Shown here: positions 7,317 through 15,555 of the stretch, in pieces
Layout: every line of letters begins with the position of its first letter
How positions within the stretch are numbered: the stretch's first letter is position 1
Source of the DNA: an uncultured Parabacteroides sp.
Lineage (GTDB): Bacteria; Bacteroidota; Bacteroidia; Bacteroidales; Tannerellaceae
Direction of reading: 5' to 3'
Length of the DNA stretch: 54,158 nucleotides
Assembly (NCBI RefSeq): GCF_902493135.1
Contig: NZ_CABUOD010000030.1
Span: forward strand, 1-54,158
The notes under the pieces: model-generated
Seen by the model: only the letters and a program-made list of their open reading frames with translations
What the model was told of the DNA's origin: nothing
The model's database searches: none
Program-made: the position numbers and the translations under genes

Positions 7317-8969
7317 ATGGCAAAGCATCTTATCATATACTTCGGGTTATGCCTGTTTCTTAGTGTTTCCGTCAAGGCACAGATCAGTCATGGAGGACGC
7401 CCGTTGCCTCTCACGGCCACCAAAAGCCTGACCGAGGAAATGTTTATCACAATGCCCCCGTTCGACCTGGCGGAGCAGCTCCGGCTCGACTCGCTCGAAG
7501 CGACCGGCCTCAGGAGCGGGTTCCGTTTTGCCTATAAGTTCATGACGGACTATACGCCGGAGAACTCCGGTGTCCGTTTCACCCTGCCCGACGGGACAAA
7601 GGTCTGGCGGCTCGGAATACGTTCCGAAGGAGCGCTCTCCCTCAATATAATGTTCAGCGAATACCACCTGCCCGAAGGCGCACGGGTGTTCCTTTATAAT
7701 AGCGACCAATCGGAAGTATCAGGCTCGTTCAACCACCTGAACAATTCGGAACGCGGCATTCTGCCCGTCGCCCCGATCCGGGGAGACAGACTGATCATCG
7801 AATACCAGGAACCGGCGGAAGCCGCTTTCCCCGGCAAACTCGCGGTCGGCGAGGTGAACCACGGCTACCGGGACCTCAGAGTATCGGAACCGCAGCCCGA
7901 CTTTACGGCCTTCCAATGTATGCCGACCATCGCCTGCTACCAAGATACGACAACCCGCTACGACGACATCGAACGAAGCGTTGTCCTTTTGATTATCGAC
8001 GGACAAATCGGCTGTACAGGTACGCTTGTCAACAACACGGCAAACGACGGGAAACCTTATCTCCTTACCGCCTCGCACTGCCTGAACAACCAGTTCCAGA
8101 TCAAAAACCCGGATTATGAAGAGGTGGCGGGCAAGATCGTCTGTTACTTCAATTACAACAGCCCCCAGTGCAGCCCGGTTGAACCCGGACGCACCGACCA
8201 GACCGTCGCTTCGGCGCATTTCCGGGCCGTGAACGAATGGACGGATATGGCACTACTGGAATTGCAAGACACGCCGCCCGCCGATTACCGGGCCTATTAT
8301 GCCGGCTGGAACGCACAGGACGCGGGGACAGCACCCTATACCTGCATCCACCATCCGGGCGGGTCGCTCAAGCGGCTTAACCTCGCCGAAGGGGACGTGG
8401 AACTGGCGACCTACAAAATACAGGCCACCGACTTCAATGAGAATTCGCACTGGAAGGTAGCCCGCTGGGCGACAGGCTGTACGGCCGGAGGTTCGTCCGG
8501 GTCTCCCCTTTTAGATAGCGACAACCGGGTTATCGGAGGCTTGACAGGCGGCGCTTCCAACTGTGCCAATCCGGTCGAAGACTTCTTTTTCTCCATACAA
8601 AAAAGCTGGACCGAACCGATCGATAGCAGCATGCAGCTCAAATACTGGCTCGATCCTGTCGGAATGACTGTTCCCGTCTGCAACGGAATGGACCCGAACG
8701 AAGGAGGCGGGACAGCCAACGAACGCATCGAAGCGGCAACGGATGTCAGCCTGTCTGTCGACAGGTTCCGACAAACGATCCGCATCGACTTTACAATCCC
8801 CGTCAGCCGGGCTTCGCTCACTCTGGTATCGCTCACCGGAAAGCCCGTGCGCAATTATTCCATCACCGGGCAACAGGCGATCATACCGATCGGTCCGGTC
8901 CCGGCCGGCGTGTATATCGTGAAGATTGTTTATAATAACAAACTTTATACTCAAAAAGCCTTGTTTTGA
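7317..8969 (+). CDS. Secreted trypsin-like serine protease with T9SS sorting tail
   Basis: A 550-residue exported peptidase. The signal peptide is MAKHLIIYFGLCLFLSVSVKA. An N-terminal beta-domain of about 180 residues precedes a chymotrypsin-fold domain of the lysyl endopeptidase-like Bacteroidota type. The triad is visible as His254 in LLTASHCLN, Asp310 in TDMALLEL and Ser394 in AGGSSGSPLLD; several Cys suggest disulfides. The last ~80 residues (SLTGKPVRNYSITGQ followed by PAGVYIVKIVYNNKL) form a type A sorting domain recognised by the type IX secretion system, so the enzyme should be surface-exposed or released. The start choice is supported by the signal peptide, which makes the mRNA almost leaderless. 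Confidence 0.85.
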   Translation: MAKHLIIYFGLCLFLSVSVKAQISHGGRPLPLTATKSLTEEMFITMPPFDLAEQLRLDSLEATGLRSGFRFAYKFMTDYTPENSGVRFTLPDGTKVWRLGIRSEGALSLNIMFSEYHLPEGARVFLYNSDQSEVSGSFNHLNNSERGILPVAPIRGDRLIIEYQEPAEAAFPGKLAVGEVNHGYRDLRVSEPQPDFTAFQCMPTIACYQDTTTRYDDIERSVVLLIIDGQIGCTGTLVNNTANDGKPYLLTASHCLNNQFQIKNPDYEEVAGKIVCYFNYNSPQCSPVEPGRTDQTVASAHFRAVNEWTDMALLELQDTPPADYRAYYAGWNAQDAGTAPYTCIHHPGGSLKRLNLAEGDVELATYKIQATDFNENSHWKVARWATGCTAGGSSGSPLLDSDNRVIGGLTGGASNCANPVEDFFFSIQKSWTEPIDSSMQLKYWLDPVGMTVPVCNGMDPNEGGGTANERIEAATDVSLSVDRFRQTIRIDFTIPVSRASLTLVSLTGKPVRNYSITGQQAIIPIGPVPAGVYIVKIVYNNKLYTQKALF

Positions 8970-9106
8970 TTAAAATTTGACAATAAGGGTCCGGTAAAAT
9001 CCGGGAAGATTCATCGGATTCATTTCCTATCTGTTTTGACATCAGACAGGAAAAAATGGAGACAAGATTCATTAATAAGTATTAATTAGAAAGATTTTAT
9101 CTCTTG

Positions 9107-9141
9107 TTTGCTCTTCATAACAAAAAAATGCTTTAGTTTTG
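9107..9141 (+). promoter_or_regulatory. Promoter of TPR lipoprotein gene
   Basis: TTTG (9107-9110) and TAGTTTTG (9134-9141) fit the −33 and −7 consensus with a slightly long 23-bp spacer. The leader would be about 65 nt. Confidence 0.5.
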
Positions 9142-9212
9142 CACTTTGATGGCTAAGGGATAATTGAAAGTGAATATATAAACATAGTAACATTTTAAAC
9201 TTACATCAAATT

Positions 9213-10904
9213 ATGAACAAAAAGTATTTAATGCCTTTCCTCGTATTGGCAGCAATTCTGACTTTTTCTTCTTGTTCAAACAAGTTGAAACCGTTAGCTG
9301 AAGAGTACATCAAAGCTGAACCGCAGCCGCTTGAGGCCATCGGAGGCAAAGTTCCTGTGACTATCAATGCCACATTCCCTGCAAAATGGTTCAACAAGAA
9401 AGCTGTTGTAACTGTAACTCCGGTGCTGCGTTATGCCGGTGGTGAAGCATGGGGAACTTCTTACACTTACCAAGGTGAAAAAGTAAAGGGTAACAACCAG
9501 GTTATCCCGCAGAAAGAAGGTGCCAACGTAACCATGAAATCTGCTTTCACTTACAAACCGGAAATGAAAAAATCTGAATTGTATCTGACTTTCGACGCAA
9601 AGATCAAGAACAAGACAGTTAAATTGCCGGATGTTAAAATCGGCGAAGGTGTGATCGCTACATCTGAATTGGCTGACGCAGCTACTGCCAACGCAGCTAT
9701 CGCAGCAGACAAATTCCAGCGTATCATCAAAGAAGCTCACGACGCAAACATCATGTTCCTTATCCAGCAGGCCAACCTGCGTGCCAAAGAGTTGAACTCC
9801 GACGCAATCAAGGAATGGAAAGAACTTGTTAAGAATGCAGACGAAGCTCCTAACCAGAACGTGGCAATCGAAATCTCTGCTTACGCTTCTCCCGACGGTG
9901 GTGTTAAACTGAATACCGGCCTGGCTGAAAATCGTGAAGGCAACACAAGCAAATATCTGGCTAAAGAGTTGAAGAAAATGAAAGTTGACGCTCCGGTTGA
10001 CGCTCGTTACACTGCTCAGGACTGGGAAGGCTTCAAAGAATTGGTAGCTGCTTCCAACTTGCAGGATAAAGACCTCGTGCTGAGAGTTATCTCTATGTAC
10101 CAGGATCCTGAAACAAGAGAAAAAGAAATCAAAAATATCTCTGCCGTTTACTCTGACTTGGCTGAAACAATCCTGCCGCAACTTCGTCGTTCCCGTTTGA
10201 CGGCCAACATCGAAATCATCGGTAAGTCTGACGACGAAATCAGCGCATTGGCTAAGAGCAATCCTTCTGAACTGAACATCGAAGAAATCCTGTACGCTGC
10301 TACTCTGACTAACAACGACGCAGAAAAGATGGCGATCTATACAAAGGCTTCCGAACTGTATCCTAACTGCTACCGCACTTGGAACAACATCGGTATGATG
10401 GCATTCCGCGCCGGCGACCTGGCTAAAGCAGAACAGATGTTCAACAAATCAAACTCTGTAAAAGCGAATCCGTCTGCAAACATGAACTTAGGTTTGATCG
10501 CTTTGACAAAGGGTGACCAGGCTAAGGCTCAGCAGTTGTTCGGTAGCGCAGCAGGCGTTGCTGAATTGGGCGAAGCTCTGGGTGTTCTGTACCTGGAACA
10601 GGGCGAATGGGCTAAGGCTGCCAACTCTTTCGGTTCAGTTAAGTCTAACAACGCTGCTCTGGCTCAGATCCTGACTAAGGATTACAGCAAAGCATCTCAG
10701 ACTTTGAACGCAGTTGCTAAACCCGACGCTACAACTTCTTACCTGAAAGCTATCGTAGCTGCTCGTACCAACGACGCTAACGCAGTTATCAGCAACCTGA
10801 AAGCTGCTATCGCTGCCGACAAGGCTATGGCTAAAGAAGCTGCTATCGACTTGGAATTTGCTAAATATGCAACTAACAGCGAATTCGCTGCTTTGGTTAA
10901 GTAA
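9213..10904 (+). CDS. Abundant TPR outer-membrane lipoprotein
   Basis: A 563-residue lipoprotein. The signal MNKKYLMPFLVLAAILTFSS is followed by a lipidated Cys21. After an N-terminal beta domain, residues ~220-260 (NVAIEISAYASPDGGVKLNT, LAENREGNTSKYL) resemble an OmpA-like peptidoglycan-binding core (E-I-x-x-Y-A-S-P-D-G, N-x-x-L-x-x-x-R). From ~365 onward helical repeats (AEKMAIYTKASELYPNCYRT, LAKAEQMFNKSNSVKANP, DQAKAQQLFGSAAG) are typical TPR hairpins. Codons are strongly biased to a small set (GCT, CTG, AAC, GAA), unlike its neighbours, indicating high expression. It likely links outer membrane and peptidoglycan and scaffolds envelope proteins. The transcript ends at a good terminator. 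Confidence 0.75.
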   Translation: MNKKYLMPFLVLAAILTFSSCSNKLKPLAEEYIKAEPQPLEAIGGKVPVTINATFPAKWFNKKAVVTVTPVLRYAGGEAWGTSYTYQGEKVKGNNQVIPQKEGANVTMKSAFTYKPEMKKSELYLTFDAKIKNKTVKLPDVKIGEGVIATSELADAATANAAIAADKFQRIIKEAHDANIMFLIQQANLRAKELNSDAIKEWKELVKNADEAPNQNVAIEISAYASPDGGVKLNTGLAENREGNTSKYLAKELKKMKVDAPVDARYTAQDWEGFKELVAASNLQDKDLVLRVISMYQDPETREKEIKNISAVYSDLAETILPQLRRSRLTANIEIIGKSDDEISALAKSNPSELNIEEILYAATLTNNDAEKMAIYTKASELYPNCYRTWNNIGMMAFRAGDLAKAEQMFNKSNSVKANPSANMNLGLIALTKGDQAKAQQLFGSAAGVAELGEALGVLYLEQGEWAKAANSFGSVKSNNAALAQILTKDYSKASQTLNAVAKPDATTSYLKAIVAARTNDANAVISNLKAAIAADKAMAKEAAIDLEFAKYATNSEFAALVK

Positions 10905-10932
10905 TAACAAACTTATTCCATATATCCGAAAG

Positions 10933-10963
10933 GCCGTCTCTGTAAAAAGAGGCGGCTTTTTTT
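10933..10963 (+). terminator. Terminator of TPR lipoprotein gene
   Basis: GCCGTCTC pairs with GAGGCGGC (one G-T pair) across an 8-nt loop and is followed by seven T residues. Confidence 0.85.
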
Positions 10964-10991
10964 GTTATATCCAAAACAATACGTATCTTTC
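10961..10991 (+). promoter_or_regulatory. Promoter of secreted protein gene
   Basis: TTTG (10961-10964), nested in the T-run of the preceding terminator, lies 19 bp before TATCTTTC, a one-mismatch −7 box. The implied start near 10998 supports translation from 11016. Confidence 0.45.
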
Positions 10992-11015
10992 GTAAGAATT
11001 AAAACGTCGGATATC

Positions 11016-11672
11016 ATGAAAAAGCTTATTTATATCTTGCTCATCTCCCTGATCGCCACGATTTCCGGGCTATCCGCCCAGGAAGGCCAGCCCGAATACC
11101 TCTTCAACGACTTCCAGAAAAGCCTGATCTATTACAAGGACGGGAGGGTGTTCGGCGTGAAGGTCAACTACAGCTTGGCAAGGAATGCCTTTATGTTTAT
11201 TGATGAAAACGATAATAATAACATCAAGCTCTTTGCCGAACCGGATATGGTAAGGACGCTGAAAATCGGTAACCGCATTTTCCAGTTGGCCTCGAAAGGC
11301 CTGGCACAGGAACGTCTGAGCCAGGAACCTTATCTGGCCGTTACCTTCAGGGGACGATCCCGCCCGCAGGGAAAACAGGTCGGATACGGAGGACGCTCGG
11401 AGACTGCTTCCGTCGATTCGTATTCGAGTATCCAGGCCAGCGGACATTCCTATAAACTCGAAACGGAGAAGATCATCATTGGCGATGTCGAAAAAAGATA
11501 CACGATGAAAAAGAACGGGAAAGAAAAAACCTTCCAGACTCCCAAACAGTTCCTGAAACTATATCCGAAAGAACAACAGGAGCCGATAAAGGCGTATATA
11601 AAAAGCAATAAGATCGACTTTGACGAGCCTCAGCAGGTTCTCCAACTGGTCAAATACGCAGAGACGTTGTAA
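11016..11672 (+). CDS. Secreted protein of unknown function
   Basis: A 218-residue protein starting MKKLIYILLISLIATISGLSA; this start is preferred over 10962 because it opens a clean signal peptide and lies downstream of the promoter. The mature part has a beta-rich N-terminal half (LIYYKDGRVFGVKVNYSLA, NRIFQLASKG) and a basic C-terminal half with Lys-rich helices (FQTPKQFLKLYPKEQQEPIK). No catalytic motif or lipobox is visible. The pattern is reminiscent of periplasmic small beta-barrel proteins, but I do not recognise the family. It stands alone between two promoters. Confidence 0.7.
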   Translation: MKKLIYILLISLIATISGLSAQEGQPEYLFNDFQKSLIYYKDGRVFGVKVNYSLARNAFMFIDENDNNNIKLFAEPDMVRTLKIGNRIFQLASKGLAQERLSQEPYLAVTFRGRSRPQGKQVGYGGRSETASVDSYSSIQASGHSYKLETEKIIIGDVEKRYTMKKNGKEKTFQTPKQFLKLYPKEQQEPIKAYIKSNKIDFDEPQQVLQLVKYAETL

Positions 11673-11720
11673 CTTTCCGCCATTTAGCCAAATATCTAAA
11701 TAAATCCGACAAAAAACACA

Positions 11721-11750
11721 TTTGCATATTTGTGACTTTGCTTATTTTTG
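11721..11750 (+). promoter_or_regulatory. Promoter of TIM-barrel lipoprotein gene
   Basis: TTTG (11721-11724) and TATTTTTG (11743-11750) are separated by 18 bp, close to ideal. A start site near 11757 excludes translation from the upstream in-frame codon at 11722. Confidence 0.65.
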
Positions 11751-11778
11751 GACATCCTGGAAAATAAGAAAAACACGT

Positions 11779-13443
11779 ATGCAAAAACAAATGAAATCAC
11801 TTATAACCAACTATTTCCTGCTTATCCTTTGTGCACAGGCTTTCTTTGCCTGTGCACCCGATGCAAAAAAGGTTCCCGAACGGACATTCCGGATCATTCA
11901 TAATAACGACGGTTCCGACCTGTTAGGGAACCGTTGGTTCAAGTATCGTCCGCTGACGCTTGCCGACCTGGACTCCTGTGTCGATATGGTGGCGAACTCA
12001 CAGGTCACGACCTATATGATGTGCTCCGGCAGCGATTTCTTCTATGTCCGTTCCCAATATGGCCATGTGATGGGAGACGACCTGAACGGGACGTTGGATT
12101 GCGGCTGCGACACGGCCCAATATAACTCTTTCCGAAATTACTACCGGAACCATCTGAACCTGGAAAAGGAGGGGACGGACTTGGTCGCTTATACCTTAAA
12201 AAGGGCAAAGGCGAAGGGGATGGAAGCCTTCATCACCTACCGGATGAACGACCTGCATTTCAATGATACGACCACCCGTTGTCCGATCTGGTACACCGAT
12301 TTCTGGATTCAGCATCCGGAATACTGGCTGAACGACACGACACAAGGTTATAACAGCGGCGGAGCTTTTGACTTTGCCATAAAGGAAGTCCGCGATCGCA
12401 AGTTGGCAATCATTTCCGAGCAATTGGAAAATTACGCCGACATAATCGATGGATACGATCTCGATTTCATGCGCTTTATCGTTTACTTCAAGTCAGGCAC
12501 AGGACAGCAGAACGCACCGCTTATGACACAATTGGTAAAAGACATCCGCCAGAAAGTGGATGAGATTTCAGCCAAACAAGGCAGAAAGATCCTGCTCTCC
12601 GCACGTGTAGCGCCGACAGTCGAACAAAACATGATGAAAGGGTTGGATATACGCGAATGGCTGCGCCTCGGACTGCTGGACTTTATCAGTACAGGTGTCC
12701 ATTGGAGGGGCGATCCCGCCATGCCGGTAGCCAAGTTCAGGGAAGAAATGGGGAAAGACCTCAACATACCGTTCTATAGTTCGATCGACGACGGAGGCTA
12801 CCGCCCGCGAGAATTCTGGTCACACGGCATGCACAGGGGTATGTGTTCCCACATCCTCTCGCAGGGGGCAGACGGGATCTACCTGTTCAACTACTATTTC
12901 GGCGCGTTCAATTCCGAACATGACGGGAAGCTATATCTGGAAGACGGCGGCCAGGTTTGCCGCATCATGATGCCGGAACTGCTCCGGGAATTGGGATCGT
13001 TGGAAACTTTAAAAGGCAGGAATAAGATATATGCACTGTCCGACGGAGTTGTCCAGTACAATATAAAGCCAGATTCCCCCCTCCCGTTAAAAATAGGCAA
13101 AGGCGAACGGAAAGAGGCGGATCTCTATATCGGGGATTCGGTAGAAGAAGGATATCCGCAAGAAGCAATCCTATTCATCCGCACCAGTCATCCGACGGTC
13201 TGCCGGCTGACGGTAAACGGGGAAGCGGTTGAAAAGGGAATGCCGGCCTACACCCGCCTTTACGACAGGGAACGCGGGCTGGAAGGAGAAGAAAAGGAAT
13301 ATGCCTTTATCCTGCCCGACAAAATCCTCAAACAGGGATATAACCGCATCGGTTTCCAGTCCGAGGATGACAATACATTCACTGTCAAACGGGTGGAGAT
13401 AGCCCTTAAATATGGAGATGTGAAAACGCACGGGTATTTCTAA
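11779..13443 (+). CDS. Putative glycoside hydrolase-like TIM-barrel lipoprotein
   Basis: A 554-residue lipoprotein from MQKQMKSLITNYFLLILCA, with the lipidated Cys in FFACAPD. The central ~350 residues look like a (beta/alpha)8 barrel of the GHL10/family-10-like hydrolase group: HNNDGSD early, EAFITYRMNDLHF, YDLDFMRF (strand-4 type D-x-D), ILLSARVAP, LDFISTGVHW, and GADGIYLFNYYF near the last strand. The C-terminal ~130 residues form a beta-sandwich-like accessory domain. Candidate acidic residues are in DGYDLDFMR, but nucleophile and acid cannot be assigned with certainty. It is probably an outer-membrane glycan-active enzyme of unknown substrate. It is monocistronic between two promoters. 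Confidence 0.55.
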   Translation: MQKQMKSLITNYFLLILCAQAFFACAPDAKKVPERTFRIIHNNDGSDLLGNRWFKYRPLTLADLDSCVDMVANSQVTTYMMCSGSDFFYVRSQYGHVMGDDLNGTLDCGCDTAQYNSFRNYYRNHLNLEKEGTDLVAYTLKRAKAKGMEAFITYRMNDLHFNDTTTRCPIWYTDFWIQHPEYWLNDTTQGYNSGGAFDFAIKEVRDRKLAIISEQLENYADIIDGYDLDFMRFIVYFKSGTGQQNAPLMTQLVKDIRQKVDEISAKQGRKILLSARVAPTVEQNMMKGLDIREWLRLGLLDFISTGVHWRGDPAMPVAKFREEMGKDLNIPFYSSIDDGGYRPREFWSHGMHRGMCSHILSQGADGIYLFNYYFGAFNSEHDGKLYLEDGGQVCRIMMPELLRELGSLETLKGRNKIYALSDGVVQYNIKPDSPLPLKIGKGERKEADLYIGDSVEEGYPQEAILFIRTSHPTVCRLTVNGEAVEKGMPAYTRLYDRERGLEGEEKEYAFILPDKILKQGYNRIGFQSEDDNTFTVKRVEIALKYGDVKTHGYF

Positions 13444-13470
13444 AGCCGTCTTTATCACGAAAATAATCCA

Positions 13471-13508
13471 TAAAAGGTAGGAAAGGTTCGAAATCTTTTC
13501 TACCTTTG
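13471..13508 (+). promoter_or_regulatory. Inverted repeat over −7 box of small membrane gene pair
   Basis: TACCTTTG (13501-13508) is the −7 box. Its CTACCTTT forms a near-perfect dyad with AAAGGTAG around 13473-13480; inner bases TTTTC/GAAA extend the stem. The hairpin is followed by GTTTT, so it could both end the upstream lipoprotein transcript and hide or regulate the promoter. The dual role is inference. Confidence 0.45.
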
Positions 13509-13534
13509 TTTTCGTATAACTAAACATATTAGCT

Positions 13535-13786
13535 ATGAAAAGAAAACAGAATGTGAATTTTCATTTGCTTCCGATTGTAAAGGAAGAAAGTGTAAGCATC
13601 CCCAAAGAGGTTGCAAGGTATTTGTTGGATATATCCAAGTTGATTATCGGGGGAGCCGTTATTACGGCGACACTGGACATTATTCCCGATAAGATGGTTG
13701 TGATATATGTCGCTGGAGCAACGGCTACTTTAGTCGCTATATGTGCATTTATTACATTAATAATTAATAAAAAAGACAGACAATGA
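13535..13786 (+). CDS. Small two-helix membrane protein (DUF6722-like)
   Basis: An 83-residue protein with a short cytoplasmic N-terminus (NVNFHLLPIVKEESVSIPKE) and two hydrophobic helices, about residues 35-50 (LIIGGAVITATLD) and 55-78 (VVIYVAGATATLVAICAFIT), ending in a basic tail NKKDRQ. It resembles a Bacteroidales small membrane family I know as DUF6722. Its stop codon overlaps the start of a second tiny membrane ORF. The function is unknown; it could be a regulator or subunit of an envelope complex. Confidence 0.7.
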   Translation: MKRKQNVNFHLLPIVKEESVSIPKEVARYLLDISKLIIGGAVITATLDIIPDKMVVIYVAGATATLVAICAFITLIINKKDRQ

Positions 13787-13893
13787 GTGCAGCAGTTACT
13801 TTATATAGTATAATCGGTGGATTAGCTTTAGTCTACTTGATTTTCATTCTGACTCCCGCCGGAAAGCGCTGGTTAAGATCTTTGGATAAATAA
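13783..13893 (+). CDS. 36-residue single-helix membrane microprotein
   Basis: This ORF begins at ATG 13783, overlapping the TGA of the preceding gene (ATGA), and encodes MSAAVTLYSIIGGLALVYLI followed by FILTPAGKRWLRSLDK. It has a single transmembrane helix with a basic C-terminal flank, so it should sit with its C-terminus in the cytoplasm. Translational coupling, a sensible hydrophobic profile and a terminator 22 bp after the stop argue that it is real despite its size. It probably works with its two-helix partner. Confidence 0.6.
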   Translation: MSAAVTLYSIIGGLALVYLIFILTPAGKRWLRSLDK

Positions 13894-13914
13894 ACGTAAG
13901 TTTTTTCATTTGGG

Positions 13915-13953
13915 AAACGTACATCTTCTTCTGAAAAAATGTACGTTTTTTAT
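13915..13953 (+). terminator. Terminator of small membrane gene pair
   Basis: AAACGTACAT pairs perfectly with ATGTACGTTT around a 14-nt loop, followed by a T-run. Confidence 0.75.
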
Positions 13954-13955
13954 GG

Positions 13956-14030
13956 GTATCCGCAGATTCCGCATGTTCTTTTCTCCATATAAAAAGTGTA
14001 TAAGGCGGAACATGCGGAATCTGCGGATAC
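13956..14030. repeat. Perfect 23-bp inverted repeat between convergent genes
   Basis: Arms 13956-13978 and 14008-14030 are exact reverse complements (left arm begins GTATCCGCAGATTCC and ends GCATGTTC) with a 29-nt loop. The element ends 6 bp before the stop codon of the minus-strand GH28 gene. No T-run follows on either side, and a separate terminator already serves the plus-strand genes. It is either a large transcription barrier for the pectinase operon or a mobile palindromic element. Confidence 0.7.
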
Positions 14031-14035
14031 GTGTT

Positions 14036-15505
14036 CTATTTTTTAATCTTCGTAGACTTGTAAGCGTGTATCTTTTCCTTCTTTCCGGCAGACGGTTCAA
14101 CCACTTCGATCTTCGTAAATGTACCGTTGTGCACATCATCCAGGACGATAGCCGGACGATAGTCTTTCTTCAAAGCAGTCAACTTCACATTCTTGAAAGT
14201 GACCCCATCAGCATGGCGTACATAGAAGCCCCAGGCAGGCAACTCTTTATGCTGAGAGAATTCAGGATACGCCTTCGGCATTTCCGGAACTTTATCCAGT
14301 TCATCCAGCCCAACTTTAGCATACAACGGGTTACCGCCACCCGGATAGACGATCTCGACATTCTCAATAGAGACATTCGTAATCTTGTTATCCTGCAAAC
14401 CGACAATGCCGGAAGGCGATACATTACGCGGATTATCTTCCGTCGGCCCTTCGTAGTCATAACCTGCATCCGGTTTCGTTGCCGGGACTTCGGCATAAAC
14501 ATTCGAGATATGTACGTTGTCCATCCGGCTGCGACGACCTTCACGGCGTTCTCCCACGACCAAATAGATGGGATTTCCGGTATTGATGGAACGAAGGCTA
14601 TCCACTACCACATTTTCAACCTGTCCACCATCAACCGCTTGGATCGTTATGGCCGAGCGGAACGTGTCGAATACCGTATTATTGATAATCTTTATATTCT
14701 TGAAGCCCCCCGTCGAAGCCGTTCCGAACTTGATACCGCTGGCACTTGAACAAGCGGTGTTGTTGCGTACCTCGATATTCTGGCAAACGGCATCGGCACT
14801 ATGGGATTTCAGGCAGATCGCATCGTCTGTCGCATCCACATAACAGTTTTGGATCAATGCGCCGTTACAGTCGACAATATCCATCCCGTCGTTATTCCAG
14901 TAAGCACGGCTATGCACCGTGATCCCGTCGATCAACAGGTTCTCGCACTGGTCATAGGTCTGCGTCCAGAAAGCCGGATTCATCATCGTCACCCCTTTTA
15001 TCTCCACATTCTTACATTCGCGGAGATAGACCAGCTTCGGACGGTTGGCAACACGCCCCAACTGCAATTTGTCCTTGATCACCCCAGAATAAACCTGGTT
15101 GATGAAGTTATTGGCAAGTTCACGTCCGCGCCCATCGATCACTCCTTTGCCGGTAATGCCGATATTATCCTGCTTGTTCGCCAGGATCAAGCCGTACCAG
15201 GCATTCAGTTCCATATCATAATCATAAGGATTGGTGGAACCGAGCAACACGGCTCCCTCTCCCAAATGGATCGTCACATTCGACTTCAGATGAATACTGC
15301 CGGTCAGATAACGTCCGACGGTAAATACCAGACGTCCGCCTCCGTTCTCGGAAATAAAGTCGATCGCCTTTTGTATGGAGCGGGTATTCATGGTCGTCCC
15401 GTCCGACTTGATCCCGAACATAGTCATCTGATAATCCTTTGCCCCCACCGGAATCATCATTCCCGCCAGCAAACACAGGATCATTATTTTTCTCATCACA
15501 TTCAT
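14036..15505 (-). CDS. GH28 polygalacturonase-like enzyme
   Basis: A 489-residue exported right-handed beta-helix enzyme; the signal peptide ends near VGAKDY. The N-terminal FGIKSDG and NTRSIQKAIDFI stretch is the usual GH28/pectate-lyase-superfamily cap. GH28 acidic residues lie in NNDGMD (204-209) and DATDDAICLKS (Asp224, Asp227, Asp228); SSASGIKFG (253-261) replaces the classical GHG region, as in many Bacteroidota members acting on rhamnogalacturonan or exo-cleaving galacturonides. It is the last gene of a four-gene minus-strand operon, 50 bp after the GH106 gene. It likely hydrolyses galacturonic acid linkages in pectin oligosaccharides in the periplasm. Confidence 0.88.
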   Translation of the reverse strand: MNVMRKIMILCLLAGMMIPVGAKDYQMTMFGIKSDGTTMNTRSIQKAIDFISENGGGRLVFTVGRYLTGSIHLKSNVTIHLGEGAVLLGSTNPYDYDMELNAWYGLILANKQDNIGITGKGVIDGRGRELANNFINQVYSGVIKDKLQLGRVANRPKLVYLRECKNVEIKGVTMMNPAFWTQTYDQCENLLIDGITVHSRAYWNNDGMDIVDCNGALIQNCYVDATDDAICLKSHSADAVCQNIEVRNNTACSSASGIKFGTASTGGFKNIKIINNTVFDTFRSAITIQAVDGGQVENVVVDSLRSINTGNPIYLVVGERREGRRSRMDNVHISNVYAEVPATKPDAGYDYEGPTEDNPRNVSPSGIVGLQDNKITNVSIENVEIVYPGGGNPLYAKVGLDELDKVPEMPKAYPEFSQHKELPAWGFYVRHADGVTFKNVKLTALKKDYRPAIVLDDVHNGTFTKIEVVEPSAGKKEKIHAYKSTKIKK

Positions 15506-15555
15506 AACTCTTCAATTTCTTAATTTCAGCTTCTTAATTTTTTAATTCTTAATTC

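Noticed and set aside
9294..10181. 295-codon frame antisense to the TPR lipoprotein gene
   Set aside because: It is a by-product of the strongly biased codons of the sense gene; no domain is recognisable.
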